From: Sitta carolinensis
Taxonomy: Eukaryota > Chordata > Aves > Passeriformes > Sittidae
Reading direction: 5' to 3'
NCBI GenBank assembly: GCA_032173965.1
Contig: CM063290.1
Span: forward strand, 9,015,501-9,079,500
DNA length: 64,000 nt
Position numbers and translations under genes: made by a program. Under the pieces are notes generated by a model, which did not search any database, was not told the DNA's origin, and saw only the letters and a list, made by a program, of their open reading frames with translations. Within the stretch, counting starts at the first letter, position 1. Each line of letters begins with the position of its first letter. Below are positions 24,545 through 36,714 of the stretch, piece by piece.

Positions 24545-27500
24545 GGTTTGTGGTGGGTCATGCTGGGTTGTACCAGGCTCTGGCCATGTTTGCAGTGGCA
24601 TACTTCATCATTGGCATGACGGTGCTGTCTGTGTGTGCCATTGCCACCAACGGGGCACTGGATGCTGGAGGAGCCTACTGTATCCTTTGCTGTGGTTGCT
24701 GTGGGACAGGGCATGTGGGACAAAGCTGAGTGACTGCCCAGTGGCCTTGGGGTGCCATGCTAGGGCTGAGACTCTGTTGACCTGGGAGAGAGGGGTGGGA
24801 GCATCTGATGGTGGTTTATGCTGCTGACATCTTCCCTTGACTTAAGCAAGATATGATCAGCCGTGCCTTGGGCCCAGAGTTTGGAGGCAGCATCGGGATC
24901 ATGTTTTTTCTGGCCAATGTGTGTGGCAGTGCCCTCTATGTGCTGGGGCTGGTGGAGGCAGTGGTGGACAGCTTTGGGATTCCTCCTGGTGAGTACCACC
25001 CCGTGGTGGCAGGGGACAGCAGGTGTCCCTTACCTGAGCGGCCCTAGTGCTGTGCCAGACATGCCAAGCACCATGCCCAGCATAGCCATGGCTCACTCAG
25101 CCTCTGGCTGGTGAGTTGCTGCCCATCATGTCTGACACAACACTGGTAGCTCTCAGCTCCCAGGGATGCCCTCCGAGCCTTGCTGATCCTGACTTGTCTC
25201 TGCCCAGGGCAAGAAGCGGGCTCAGGCGTCCACGTCCTGCCCCAGAGCTACTGGTATGAGCTGCTCTACGGCACCGTGCTGCTGGCACTCTGTCTCCTCG
25301 TGTGCCTCGTGGGTGCCTCCATCTATGCCAAGGCCACCTTCCTCATCTTCCTCATTGTCGCAGCTGTCCTGGGCACTATCCTTGTCAGCTTCTTTGCCAC
25401 ACGGCCCCTGAAGGTGCCCATCCGCCTGCCCAACGTCAATGGCACTGAGACCGATAATGGCTTCTTCACCGGCTTCTCCCTCGACACCCTGCGAGACAAC
25501 CTGGGTGGTGAGGAGAGGCTTCCCCCACCCTGCCTCCTGTGCCCACTGGCACTGCTATGTCACATGGGCTTTGCTGGAGGGTGGGGGCAGCTTGTGGGCA
25601 CAAAGCAGGTACTGTGGGGTGGTTTCTCCTATAGTTTGTGTGTGGGGACATGGAGGAGAGGGCCTGTGGTGGGGTTGCCTGAGTCCAGGTGTGTGCCCCC
25701 CTGGACAGCCTGCCACAGCCCCTGTCCATGTGTCCTGCAGGTCGGTATGAGGTGGACTACACCACCGGGCAGATGATGAGCTTCAGCTCCGTGTTTGCAG
25801 TGATGTTCAACGGCTGCACTGGCATCATGGCAGGCTCCAACATGTCAGGTATGGACAGGAGATGCCTGGCAGGGTGGCACTAGGAACAGGAGCTAAGGCT
25901 GGGAGAGATCAGGGGTGTGCTGTGCCTGTGGGCACTAAAGCTGCCTGCTCCTGCCCACAGGGGACCTGAAACGCCCGAGCTACTCCATCCCACGGGGCAC
26001 CATCTCTGCTGTGCTCTTCACCTACCTTGTCTACAACCTGCTGGCTTTCCTCATGTGTGCCACCTGCAACAGGTACCGGCCACCTGTCCACATGCCAGGG
26101 TGTGCCTGGCGTCAGGGCATGTTGGCCTGGGCCCAGACAGATGCCAGTGTGTCTGTGTCCCTCTGCAGGATCCTCCTGCAGAAAGACTATGGCTTCTTGC
26201 GTGACATCAGTATCTTCCCACCACTGGTCACTGTGGGCATCTATGCTGCCACTCTCTCTGCAGCTATGAGCAACCTCATTGGGGCATCCCGCATCCTGTA
26301 TGCTCTTGCCCGGGATGATCTCTTCGGTGAGTGCCCAGAGTGCACTGGTGCTCGTTGGAGCCCACTCAGCAAGTTGTCCCTGCTGGAGACCAGCCCTGAC
26401 ACCAGGGAACTCCCTTCTTGGTGTGGAGGTGATGGTTTGTGGGTTGGTGTGTGCCCATTTGGGTCACCTACATGCCCTGGAATTTGCCCCTGCCCCAGCG
26501 CTCAGGGTGGGGATGGAACTGCTGGCTGGTGGTTGAACCTGTGGCTGCCTACTGGGGTGTCCCAGCTTGACCTCCCTGCTCTGCCTTGCAGGCAGGGCAC
26601 TGGCGCTGGCCAAGAAGACATCTGCCAGTGGGAACCCAGTGATGGCAGTGATCCTCTCCTGGCTGGTGGTGCAGGTGAGTTTGTCAGTGATGCTTCTTTT
26701 CTGGCCTCACTGAGTGAAAATTGGTTGTCACTTGGGCTGGGTGTTGTGGAGCCTGGCACATCCCCTGCCCTTGGGATTCCTCCCCTTGCCCTGGGTGTCC
26801 TGCTGCAGTTGTGCCCATCCTTCCCTGAGGTGGGAGGTATCCCATAAATCAAGGATAAATCACAAAAAGGGAAAGGGATTGCTGTCTGTACCCTTACCCA
26901 TCATACCCCTGGGATACACCCCTAGTAGACAGGGGTGGCTTGAGCACATGCCTGACGTGCCATCACAGGGTATGCATTCTCCCTGTGCTCTCTGCAGGTT
27001 GTGCTCTTTTCTGGGAAGCTCAACACCATTGCAAGTGTTGTGACAATCTTTTTCCTCCTGGTTTATGCCACTGTCAACCTGGCCTGCCTGGCACTGGAAT
27101 GGGCCTCGGCCCCAACTTCAGGTACCCACTGGCACAGGGGAGAGAGGCTGTGCTGGGATGCTTGGCAGGCACCAATCCCTCCATTCTTCTAGCTGTGATT
27201 CCCTTGCCATCCCTGTGCCTGAGATTTATGATGAGATGGTAGGCAGAGATGCTGAACACCCTGTCCTGGGCATTAGAGGGGCAGAGCCACCCTACCCCTG
27301 GGGAGGGAGAAGGAGACAGGTCCTGGAATGGCACTGGCTTGGCATGGTTCTTGTGCACTGGCACTGCTTTGCTGAGTGGGTACAGATAAATGCAGCACCA
27401 CTGGGTACCACCCGCCCCCTCCCCTCAGGCTTTCCAGAGGTAATTTATAGCCTGTGCCCGGCCGGCATCCCCCGGCAGTTTGCCAAGCCGTGATGGAGCC

Positions 27501-30500
27501 CACTTTCCATTAGCGCTAATTAAACTAACGGAGAAGGGGGAGGGAGGAAAGGGAATTCTGGGTGGGAGGAAGAGAAAATATCTTCCAGGAAGAAGGAGTA
27601 TGTGTGGCAGGCAGACCCAGCCTGGGGTGCAGGGTATGGGGTACTCTGATGTGAGGCTTGGCTGGTAGGGCTGCCCAAATCTGGAGTGCAGGAAATGACT
27701 GGTGGTAGTCTGATCTCCCTCCTGGGTGATGCCCACAGTGCAGGATGCTGACTCCACAGCCGGGAGAGTCCCCTAGGTGGGCAGAGGTGTTGCACAAATA
27801 GGGCTGGGTGACACTGCCTGGGAGTCTCCCAGAGGCTCCATTCCCAAGGGAGAGCTGATGCCTGTGCCAGGCTGTGGCTTGACCCCCATCCGCCCTGCCC
27901 AGCTGCTTCCTTGACTTGGCACAGAATGGGGCAGGATCGGTGCCTGGGGGGAGCCTGCTGGGAGGGATGGGTAGCAACAGGCCCCTCGCCCACCCCACAT
28001 CTGGTGCCTTCCCCCTCCCCTCACTGAAGTCTCCATCAAGCACAGTGGAAAAGGATTTTAATTACCTTTCAGGAAAAACAACAATTAGAGAAAATAACAG
28101 CTTCTCGCCTCCCTGCCTCCACCTCCCTGCACTAGAATGAGCAGACACCATGGATGCCAGTGCTGCCATGGTCTGCCCAATACTACCTGGGTGTTCTGGG
28201 ACAGTGGCAGCCTCATGGCCATCATTGCCCTGTTTGCCCAGGCCTGGCAGTGACAGGCTGCCCAGTGCCCTGGGAGTTACCATCTCCCCTCCATAACTTC
28301 TCCAGGCACATAGGGTGCCCGACATGTCCTGGTCTGGCACAGTGGAACCACTGGGGGTGGATGGTGTGACCGTTTGGCACAGCTCCCTTGCTGTGCCCTC
28401 CCTACAGCGGTATGGACGCCACATGATAGCAAGTGTCCCCTCCTCCCTGCTGCAGGCCCACTTTCCGCTACTTCACCTGGCACACCTGCCTGCTGGGCAT
28501 CGCAGGCTGCTGCGTCATGATGTTCCTCATCAGCCCTGTGGCGGCCTCAGCGAGCCTGGGCTTCCTTCTCCTCCTCCTCCTTGCCCTTCACTACCTCTCA
28601 CCCAGCAGCACTTGGGGCTACATTAGCCAGGCCCTCATCTTTCATCAGGTAAGCCCTGTCCTCCTGTTGTCCCCTTATGGGGTGGAAAGCTGGTGTCCCC
28701 GTGGCAGCTCAGCTGTGTCCTGGGCAGCATGTCCTCAGGACTGACATCCTCAGAGGGTGATTTGGTGAAATAAGAAGGGTTCCTCACCTGTTTCCCTCCC
28801 TCCGCCCTCCAGGTGCGGAAGTACCTGCTGATGCTGGATGTGCGGAAGGACCATGTCAAGTTCTGGCGGCCGCAGATGCTGCTGATGGTGCAGAACCCAC
28901 GAGGCAGCGCCCGCCTCATCGACTTTGTCAATGACCTCAAGAAGAGCGGCCTCTATGTCCTAGGTCATGTGGAGCTGCAGGACTTGGGTGAGGATCTGTG
29001 CTGTCTCCTGTGCTAATGGCCTCTGCACTTTGCTCTGGTACCAGGGGACTCCCAGGCTTCTTGAGTTGACACTGGTGCCCAGATGATGGCTGGGGAACGT
29101 CAGCATTCTGGGCACGTGTGTGGCACATTGGGCTTGGTTGATACGGGAGACATCAGTGAATTGTGTCTGTCCCACTTACAAGTGCGTGTGCATAAGTTTC
29201 CATCCCTACACATGCACAGGGGGCTCCTGCATGTGTCGGTGTTGGTGTGCATGTGAAGCATGTCCCAGCCAGGTTAGCACACACCCAGCACACACGTGGG
29301 CACACTTGGCACAGCCTTGCACGCCTGTGTGCCTGTGTCCATCCTCACCTCATGCCTGCTGCTGTGTGTCCAGGTGCCTTGAGGGTGTTTGCACCCTCGT
29401 GTGTGTTGGTTTGCGCACGTGTGCTCTCCCTGGCATGCGTCATGGCTGATGCACAGGCTCTGTTCCCCCTTCCCTGCTGTTGCTGTGGTGACTAATGGCC
29501 TGAAACTGGGGAGTGGGGCTGCCTGGAGACTTTTTATACATTTATGCATAATTTTATATCTCTTTCTGAAAGCACCTGCATCCCCCTCTCCATCTCATGG
29601 GTGCTGGGGTGGGACACGAGGGTTAGCCCCAGTATGGGGTATCTGTCCCATTGATGCTAGTTTTGCCCCCACACAGACATGCTGCCCTCAGACCCGCTGC
29701 AGCCCCAGCAGGACTCATGGCTGAGCTTGGTGGACAAACTGAATGTCAAGGCCTTTGTCAGCCTCACCCTTGCACCCTCAGTGCGGCATGGTGTCCGGCA
29801 GCTCCTCTTCACCTCTGGCCTTGGTAAGTGGTGCCTGGTCTGGACATGGGTGAGGGTCCATCCTGCTGTCCCTGTGGGTTGAGAAGTGCTAAGGAGTTTG
29901 GAGGCACCTGGATGGCTGACGCCAGAGCCAGGTTTGCTCTTGGAGGCATGTGGAGTGAGTGGTGCTGTAGGCAGGTTGGGGTTTGGAAGCATCACTGTTG
30001 GCAGTGTTGAGGGGCTTGAAGACACCTGGATGAGATATGCCGAGGGGTTTGGAAGCACTCAGTGTGGGCAGTCCCAAAGCCACATGGGAGATGTATTGGG
30101 TGGGCAGTGCAAAAATTGAGTCAGGTCTTGGAGATATCTAGGTGTGATCCTGAGGGGCCTGAAATCAGCAGGGTGAGCAATGCCAAAGTCAAGCTGAGGC
30201 TTGTTGGCACCTTCAGTGCCAGGAGGGCTGGTGGAGCGCCCTGCCTCTGCTCAGCTGGGCTGGCGTGGTCTCTCTGTCAGGTGGGATGCGCCCCAACACC
30301 CTGGTGCTGGGTTTCTATGACGATGAGGCACCGCAGGATGGTCTAGCCCGGCACCCCGCCTTCACCAGCGCCCGTGAGGAGGTCCCCCTGGGCTTTCCCC
30401 CGCTGCGGGCACCCACCACTCCCAAACTGCTGTCGGCCCGGGAGTACGTGGGCATTGTGGCTGACGCCCTGAAGATGCTTCGCAATGTCCTGCTGGCCCG

Positions 30501-31114
30501 GCAGCTGGAGAGCCTGGACAAGGCCTGGGAGCTGCGGCGGGCCGCCAGCCCCCCAGCCCACCATCCACGTCTGGCCCGTCAACCTGCTGCGGCCCGACAG
30601 CGCCCGCTATGCTGACACCTGCAGCCTGTTCCTGCTGCAGATGGCCTGTGTCCTCAACATGGCGCGGGCCTGGCGCCGGGCCCGCCTGCGCCTCTTCCTC
30701 TGCGTGGAGGCAGGCACCATGCCCCATGCCCAGGAGGAGAAGCTGCGCCAGCTCCTCAAGGACCTGCGCATCCAGGCCCAGATCCAGCTGGTGCCCTGGG
30801 ATGCCATCACCCACCTGCACTGGCAAACCTGCCAGGGACCCTCAGGAGGGCCAGCGGAGGAGGAAGAGGAGGAAGGGGTTGTGAACTTCCCGACCAACAC
30901 CACCCAAGTGTCAGACGAGTACGTGTGTGCCGCCAACAAGCTGGTCCTGGAGCAGAGCCCCGCGCCAGCCGTGCGCTTCCTGTACTTGCCGCGGCCGCCA
31001 GCCGACACCAGCCTCTACCCGCTCTACCTGCACCAGCTGGAGCTGCTCACCCGCGGGCTGGGCCCCACCGTGCTTGTGCACGGGGTGAGTGCTGTCACCA
31101 GCACCCAGCTCTAG
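24545..31114 (+). CDS. SLC12A9-like cation-chloride cotransporter, 5' incomplete, two frame breaks
   Basis: Membrane transporter of the SLC12 family, closest to SLC12A9 (CIP1), whose substrate is uncertain. Exons: 24545-24679, 24851-24988, 25208-25507, 25741-25848, 25961-26072, 26169-26326, 26592-26674, 26998-27121, 28456-28648, 28813-28987, 29677-29823, 30281-31114. Family marks include [66 protein letters not shown] and the C-terminus LVHGVSAV. Frames break at 27110-27113 (one C short; then SAPNFRPTF reads through) and 30549-30554 (C run one too long or two too short). The exon for membrane helix 1 and the start codon are not recognised. Position between PRSS56 and ECEL1 differs from human SLC12A9 on 7q22, so this may be a paralog lost in mammals; whether it is the bird's only SLC12A9 cannot be told here. 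Confidence 0.9.
27425..27560. other. AT-rich island in SLC12A9-like intron
   Basis: In the 1.3 kb intron between the exons at 26998 and 28456, a segment with GGTAATTTATAG and TTAGCGCTAATTAAAC motifs stands out. The second has homeodomain-type ATTA cores in both orientations. A second island lies at 28045-28110. They are candidate conserved non-coding elements. Confidence 0.3.
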
Positions 31115-33196
31115 GTGACCCCCAGGTCTCTCCTGGCTTCCTGCACACTCCTTTGCCCAGTGCCTTCAGCAGTCTGAGCCTGAGGATGGCCCCAGTGTCT
31201 CCATCCTGGCGGGCAAAGAGGGTATCCCACAGTGAGAGGTGGGTGCAGGGAGGAGGTTTGATTTTAGGGGATGTCTCCTGCAGAGGGTTAAAGCTGCCCT
31301 GGCAGGATCCCAGCACAGCTCTGGGGCTGGACAGGCAGCACGGTGCATTCACAGTGCCTTTTCTTTGGGGTAGGGCATAGCAGGGTCTGGGGGCAGCAAG
31401 CACTGGCTGCCCCAGTTGTCCCCTGGGAGCCCCTTAGTTGCACCCTGCAACCACTTCTGTACTTCCTCCCCTGCCGCAGCCCCCATCCTCTCCTCCGCCA
31501 GCTCCTCCGGGCACCCAGCCAGCAGCGGGGATTGATTAAAGGCAGCCTCGACCTTGGTGCCCCAGCTCCCCGCCATCCTCCTGCCTTTCATTAGGAAAAA
31601 TTAAATGGGAAAGGGTGGGGGAGGGGAACCCAGAGGCCTGGGCTCCCTGTATGAGGCTGGGTGGGTGAGGGGAGCAGCTGGGTGCTGGCCCTAGTGGCTG
31701 CAGTGTATGGCACCCTGGATCTTGATCAAGATCCCCAGCGTTGTTGAAACTAATCTGTAGTCCTCCCCACCCCTATGGGTGCTAATCCCCTGGTCCTGGC
31801 AGGAAATGGGGAAATTATTTGTGATGGGGTCCTTACTCACACGCCTGGGTCTTGTGACCTGTTTCTTGTGGCATTGTTATTTCCCCACACACATCATGAC
31901 CTGCAGGGGGAAGCTGGCCTTGCCCCTTGCCCTCCCTTATTGATTAGAGGAGGGCAGGAAATTACCTGGGTACTGAACAATAAATCCATCGGGTGCCTGG
32001 CGGGTGGGCAGTGTGCCAGTGCTTCCTGATGGATTGCTTCCTATTAGCCCCAGCATGGGGGGCTGCTCCCAGCCAGGCTGGGTTCCAGCAGGGGTGACAA
32101 GTGTGGCACTGCTGGCTGTGCCTGCTCCCACCAAACTTGGCACTGCTGGCTGGCAGAGGTCAGGCAGAGGGCTGGAAAAATCCAGGTGGTTGGGTGCAGC
32201 TGGGGGGGAAAAATGGTGGAGACCCATATTTGTAGTGGATTGTGCCCTGGCTGGGGAGGAGAGGGCTGGGGCTGGCTTTGCTCCCTGCTGCAGGAGCTGG
32301 GTGCCCTGGGGCGGGCACCACGCATGCTGCGGGATTTATTTACAAACAGTCAGAAGCTGGCACAGGGCAGCCTGGCACCAGCAGGACCCGGAGGCCTATA
32401 ATGTTAATTATCACCACGTAATTAAAAGCCATAAAAAGCCTCACACTTCATTAAATTAAAGCTTCCCCTCACTGTGCCCATGGGCTCCAGCAGAGTTAAC
32501 CTTGGCCATGCCAGGCACCAGCACCTCTGCAGCTGGGGACCTGGGGCTGGGGGTGTATCGGACCCCAGGCTCAGGACCGTGTAGCCCCCACAGCATTTTT
32601 TGGGGGTGCAGCATTGCACATGCATGGGCACCCTGCAACACCATTCGTGTCACACCTGGGCCACACGTGCCTGGGCACAGCCAGGGCTGCTGTGCCAGTC
32701 AGAGATGCCCACACACGGGCACGGACACGTGTGCCCATGGCACTGCTGCAGACACACCACCACACGCTGTGGCATGGGCAGGGGGCTGACATGGGCACAC
32801 ACATCACAGCCAGGTGTGCACATGCAGCATCACGGCCACTGCAGAGGCAGCACCGTGGCTCCAGCAAACCAGCTCTGGCATGCAACGCCCACGTGGCACA
32901 CACCTACACAAACAGCATTCTTCCTCTTTCCCAACATCCAGAGGTGCAGACAAACAGCCACACTTACACCCCTGCATCTCCTCCAGACTGTGCCCAGAGG
33001 GAATGGGCTGTGCGGACAGCAGCCATCTGGGCCTGCCCCCTCTGTGCCTTGATTTCCCTGAGCGCTGGGCTGTGCTGGGATAGAGCAGGATGAATGGGGG
33101 ACCCCAAACCCTCCTGCCGACTGGATCAGGGGTGTTATGCCAATATCTGGGAGGATACAAAGAGGGGAGGGGGCCCACCAGCACACAAGGAGGGAC

Positions 33197-33214
33197 GTGT
33201 GTGTGTGTGTGTGT
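33197..33214 (+). repeat. (GT)n microsatellite
   Basis: Pure GT dinucleotide run of about nine units in intergenic DNA. Confidence 0.85.
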
Positions 33215-33574
33215 ACATGTTCAGGTAGGGATATGCATAAACTAGGAGAGAGTGTGTGTGTGCATGTGCACATGGGAGGGGGTGCTGTGCTGGGGGCTGT
33301 GCATGTGCACAAGGGGTGTCAGTGTATGCACGCACGTCGGTGTGGGTGTATATACCCACTCCTAGGTGTGACACGCTGATGTGCACACAGGGCTCCAGGA
33401 AGGGGGAGCCAGGGGAGCACGTGCCCTAGTGAACTCGGGGTGTGCAAACTGGTACATGCATCTGTCCAGAACCCCAGGACTCCGCTGCCAAGCAGGGCCA
33501 TGGGCAGGGGGCTGTGGGGGTGGGTGCCCATGCCCCGGCCCTGCAGGGGTGGGCAGCCAACAGGGCCTCGGCTA

Positions 33575-33810
33575 TTTCTTGGAAATTTTGCAGCATTCAT
33601 TTCAGTGCAAATAAAAGCTGTCATTGCCGGAGAAATGATACTGATCGGGGTCTGAAAAGACAGCAAATTACCCGCCTGAAAATGCACCGCTGGAAAAAAA
33701 TGCATATTAAACACACAAAAAGGCACTTTGCCATCAGCCGCGCTTCCCCCGCCGCTCCAGAATAACCACACTTTACATAATTCTCCCTCTCCACCTCCGA
33801 ATTAATTTCG
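33575..33810. other. Large AT-rich non-coding island
   Basis: About 235 bases with GCAAATAAAAGC, ATGCATATTAAAC, TTACATAATTC and GAATTAATTTC motifs. ATGCATATTAA resembles POU/homeodomain sites. It lies between SLC12A9-like and the neuronal gene ECEL1, so it is a candidate enhancer. This is inference from composition. Confidence 0.35.
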
Positions 33811-36229
33811 CAGACAGAGGCAGAGGCAACCCTCTGACAATAGTGGAGGGGAGACGCAGCGGCGGCAGGGGGGAGTGGGGCTGGGGAGTGCCTTGCTCTG
33901 GGCTGGGGGCACGGCTGTAATGGGATGCCAGGTTTGGAGCTGGGGGGAACCGGGGGGTTTTGGCGGGGCAAGAAGGGGACTGAGTGGCTTGGGAAAGGTG
34001 AGTCTACGGGTGAGGGTTGTGCATAATGGGTGGATATATCAGGTGTGGGGTGGAGCACTCTCGTACTCCCGCCTTGGGTGCTGGGGATGAGGCTCCTTGG
34101 GGTGGGACTTGTGGGGTGATGTCCACCCTAAACAGGCAAATCTTGGGCCAAGTGTTTCCTATAAGGGACAGCCCCTCACTGTTGCCAACCTCCACCAGGC
34201 ATGTAGGTGCACCCAAAGGACACCAGGAGGCCGTGTTCCCCACCCAGGCTGACACTCCAACCTCGCACCCCTCTAAGAGTCCCCTGGGAACCTGCCCTAT
34301 TTTTTGGGGCGTGAAGGCACCATGACCTGCACCCCAGCACTGCCGAGGGAGTGCAGCGGGTGGAGCGGGGGTCTAGGGGAGATGGGGGTGGTGGTGGTGT
34401 TCGTCTGGCTGGTGTTCAGCACTGAGGGGCTGATAGAGGTGAGGGAGGTGGCGGAGGTTGGCACCGCGCTGCTTTGCATTTTCAATGACAGACCCATGCC
34501 GGGTGCTCGGGAGAGTGGAAAAATCTTATTTGTCACCTGCTGGCGATGCGCGGAGGCTCCCGCGCCGCGGCTAATCTTGGGGAAAATGAGGATGCCGGCG
34601 GGGTGGCCCGCGGGATGGGCAGGGCGGAGTGGAGCTGTGGAGCTGGGTGCTGCCTCGGGCCCGCTAGGGATCAGAGAGCTGGGCCACGGGATGGTCACAC
34701 CCACCTGGTGATCTCTGGGTGTACTGGCCCCATGGCACGGATCCTGTTGGGTGTGCGTGGGCTGGGTAGCACTTGGGCATCCAGAAGCAGGCGCCCTGTC
34801 CCCCAGCCCAGTCTGCAAAGGGGTAAACACTTTCCATCCCAGCTCCAGCAGCAACTGCTTGCCTCGCAGTACCAGTTCCACAGGTTGGCACTGCCTGCAC
34901 ATCCTCTGAGGGTGCTCAGTGGCCTTTTTTTGGGGAAAGTCAGCATTTGGAAGTGGGTGCAGGCACTGCCTGATGCCCCATATTTACACGCTGTTCCACA
35001 CCTGCTGTACCCTGGCTTTTTTGAGATGCCAGCACCTGCGGGACACCGCAGCGCTCTGCGGCCAGCTCAGATTTATCCATTATTTTATATCCACACGCCT
35101 TTAATTTTTACAGCCCTGTTGGAGCAATACCCAGGGCTGTTAATAACACCAGGCCTCCCCCACCCCCCATGTGCATCCATCATGCTCCAGCCAAGGTACC
35201 AAGTGTGTCTTGGGGCTGGGTAAGTACAGGCAGGGGGAGGCTGGTGCATGGCACCCAGTCCCATGGCCCTGTCTTGCAGCCAGCACCCTCATGTGCAGCA
35301 GGGTTGGATTCCCTGTGCCCACCCAAGAAGCAGCCTGACTGGGTGCCCTTGCATCCCTCTGAGATTGGTGATACCTGGCTGCTTGGGATGCCCAAGCCTG
35401 GAGCGTTTCTCTCGTGGGATTCATGATTCCCTCTGCCTTGGCATGTACCCCATGAAAGCTGAGCTGTAACATCTGAGCTGATGTTTAGTGTGCCAGGGGA
35501 CGTGTGGATGGCAGTGAATGCTTGAGTGTGAGAATGTGTGTGGAGGCACAGAGTGTGTGTCTGTGCTGGTGCATGTCAGTGTGTGGGGGTGCACATGTGA
35601 TGTACATGTGTGCCACTGCCTGTGCAGGTGATGCTGTGTCTCACTGCTGCAGAAGGCACCGTGCCCGGGCTGTGTCCAACACCCCAGCACAGTAAATCAC
35701 AGCCTCAGCAGCCCCAGGCATCAAGAGCTGTGCCTGGGGTCAGCCCACAGTGCCCACAGGACAAGACAGCAGGTCCCACATAACTAAGCCACCTGTGCCA
35801 TGACAAGCAGGGCTCCTTGCCACAGCACGGCATCCAGTATGTGCTGTCCCTCCCCAGCACCCAGGAGACCCAGAGCCCCCTCTGAGCACCCAGGGTTGTG
35901 CTGGCACGAAGGGTGAGGGTAACAGGGCACCCCAAGCAAGACAGGTAGGACGGCCACGGGGGGCGAGAGGACCCAGGCACTGCAGGGGGCCACCGTGGGA
36001 ATTGCTGGGCTATAAATCTCCTTGCTGGGCCCCCCGTGGCAGAGCAGCTCACGATATTTATGTTGGGGATTTATCTGCAATGCAGTTTAATATTCCCGGA
36101 CCTTCGCGTGTGTGTTTGAATGCACGGCTTTCTCCTCGTGCCACCCCGTGCCACCCCCGTGCCCACCCTCTCACCCGGCGCCTTCCAGGCTCTGTCTCCT
36201 GCCCACTCACACTCCTGTGCCCTTGCACC

Positions 36230-36710
36230 CACCCTGGCAGACGGGACCGGGCCGGGCCGGGCGCCCCGGGGTGCCCGGGCAGGGAGGGGGTTGCCGCGCC
36301 GCTCCTGGCACAGGCCGTCGGCCGTGCCCACCCGTGTCCCTTCGGCGTGTCCGGCTGCCGAGGGGTGGCGGCAGGATCCCCGGACGGGGAATGCCAGGAC
36401 TGGCTGGCACTGCCAGCCCTGTGCCAGTCCCCCCGGGGTAAAGGGGCCCAGGAACCCCCTGCCCTACCTCCCCGCCGGCGGGGATGAGGTAAGGCTGGCG
36501 GGTGGCACAGGGCTGCTTCTTTTGCATAATAATCTCGTTAATGGAGCCTGGCCTGCGGGAGAGCCGGGCTGGAGACACCACCCCCTCCCCGCCCCGCCGC
36601 CTCCCTCCGGCCCCGCCGCTCCGCCAGCCGCGGAGCGGAGCGCGGGGCGCGCAGCCGGACGGGTGGCGTGGGGCCGGCAAGCCCCCGGCAGCCTCCTGAC
36701 ACCCCCCGAG
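36230..36710 (+). promoter_or_regulatory. CpG island, likely ECEL1 promoter
   Basis: CpG-dense block upstream of ECEL1, densest at 36560-36680, just after an AT-rich TTGCATAATAATCTCGTTAATGG stretch split by GC DNA. The first ECEL1 coding exon is preceded by a good acceptor (TTTTCCAG ending at 38304), which implies a non-coding first exon upstream, plausibly here. Confidence 0.45.
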
Positions 36711-36714
36711 AGAG

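Larger units (their letters stand above)
31115..36200. other. Intergenic DNA with AT-rich islands
   Basis: No coding exon is recognised between the SLC12A9-like stop codon and the ECEL1 CpG island. AATAAA at 31979-31984 and ATTAAA near 31535 and 31600 are possible poly(A) signals of the SLC12A9-like gene. AT-rich islands at 32395-32465, 33575-33810 and 35060-35150 carry TAATTA/ATTAAA motifs in a GC-rich background. Stretches rich in CA/TG occur at 32630-32900 and 33190-33380. Confidence 0.45.

Noticed and set aside
29160..29450. TG/CA-rich stretch as a telomere-like or regulatory repeat
   Set aside because: No fixed unit; it is simple low-complexity DNA within an intron.
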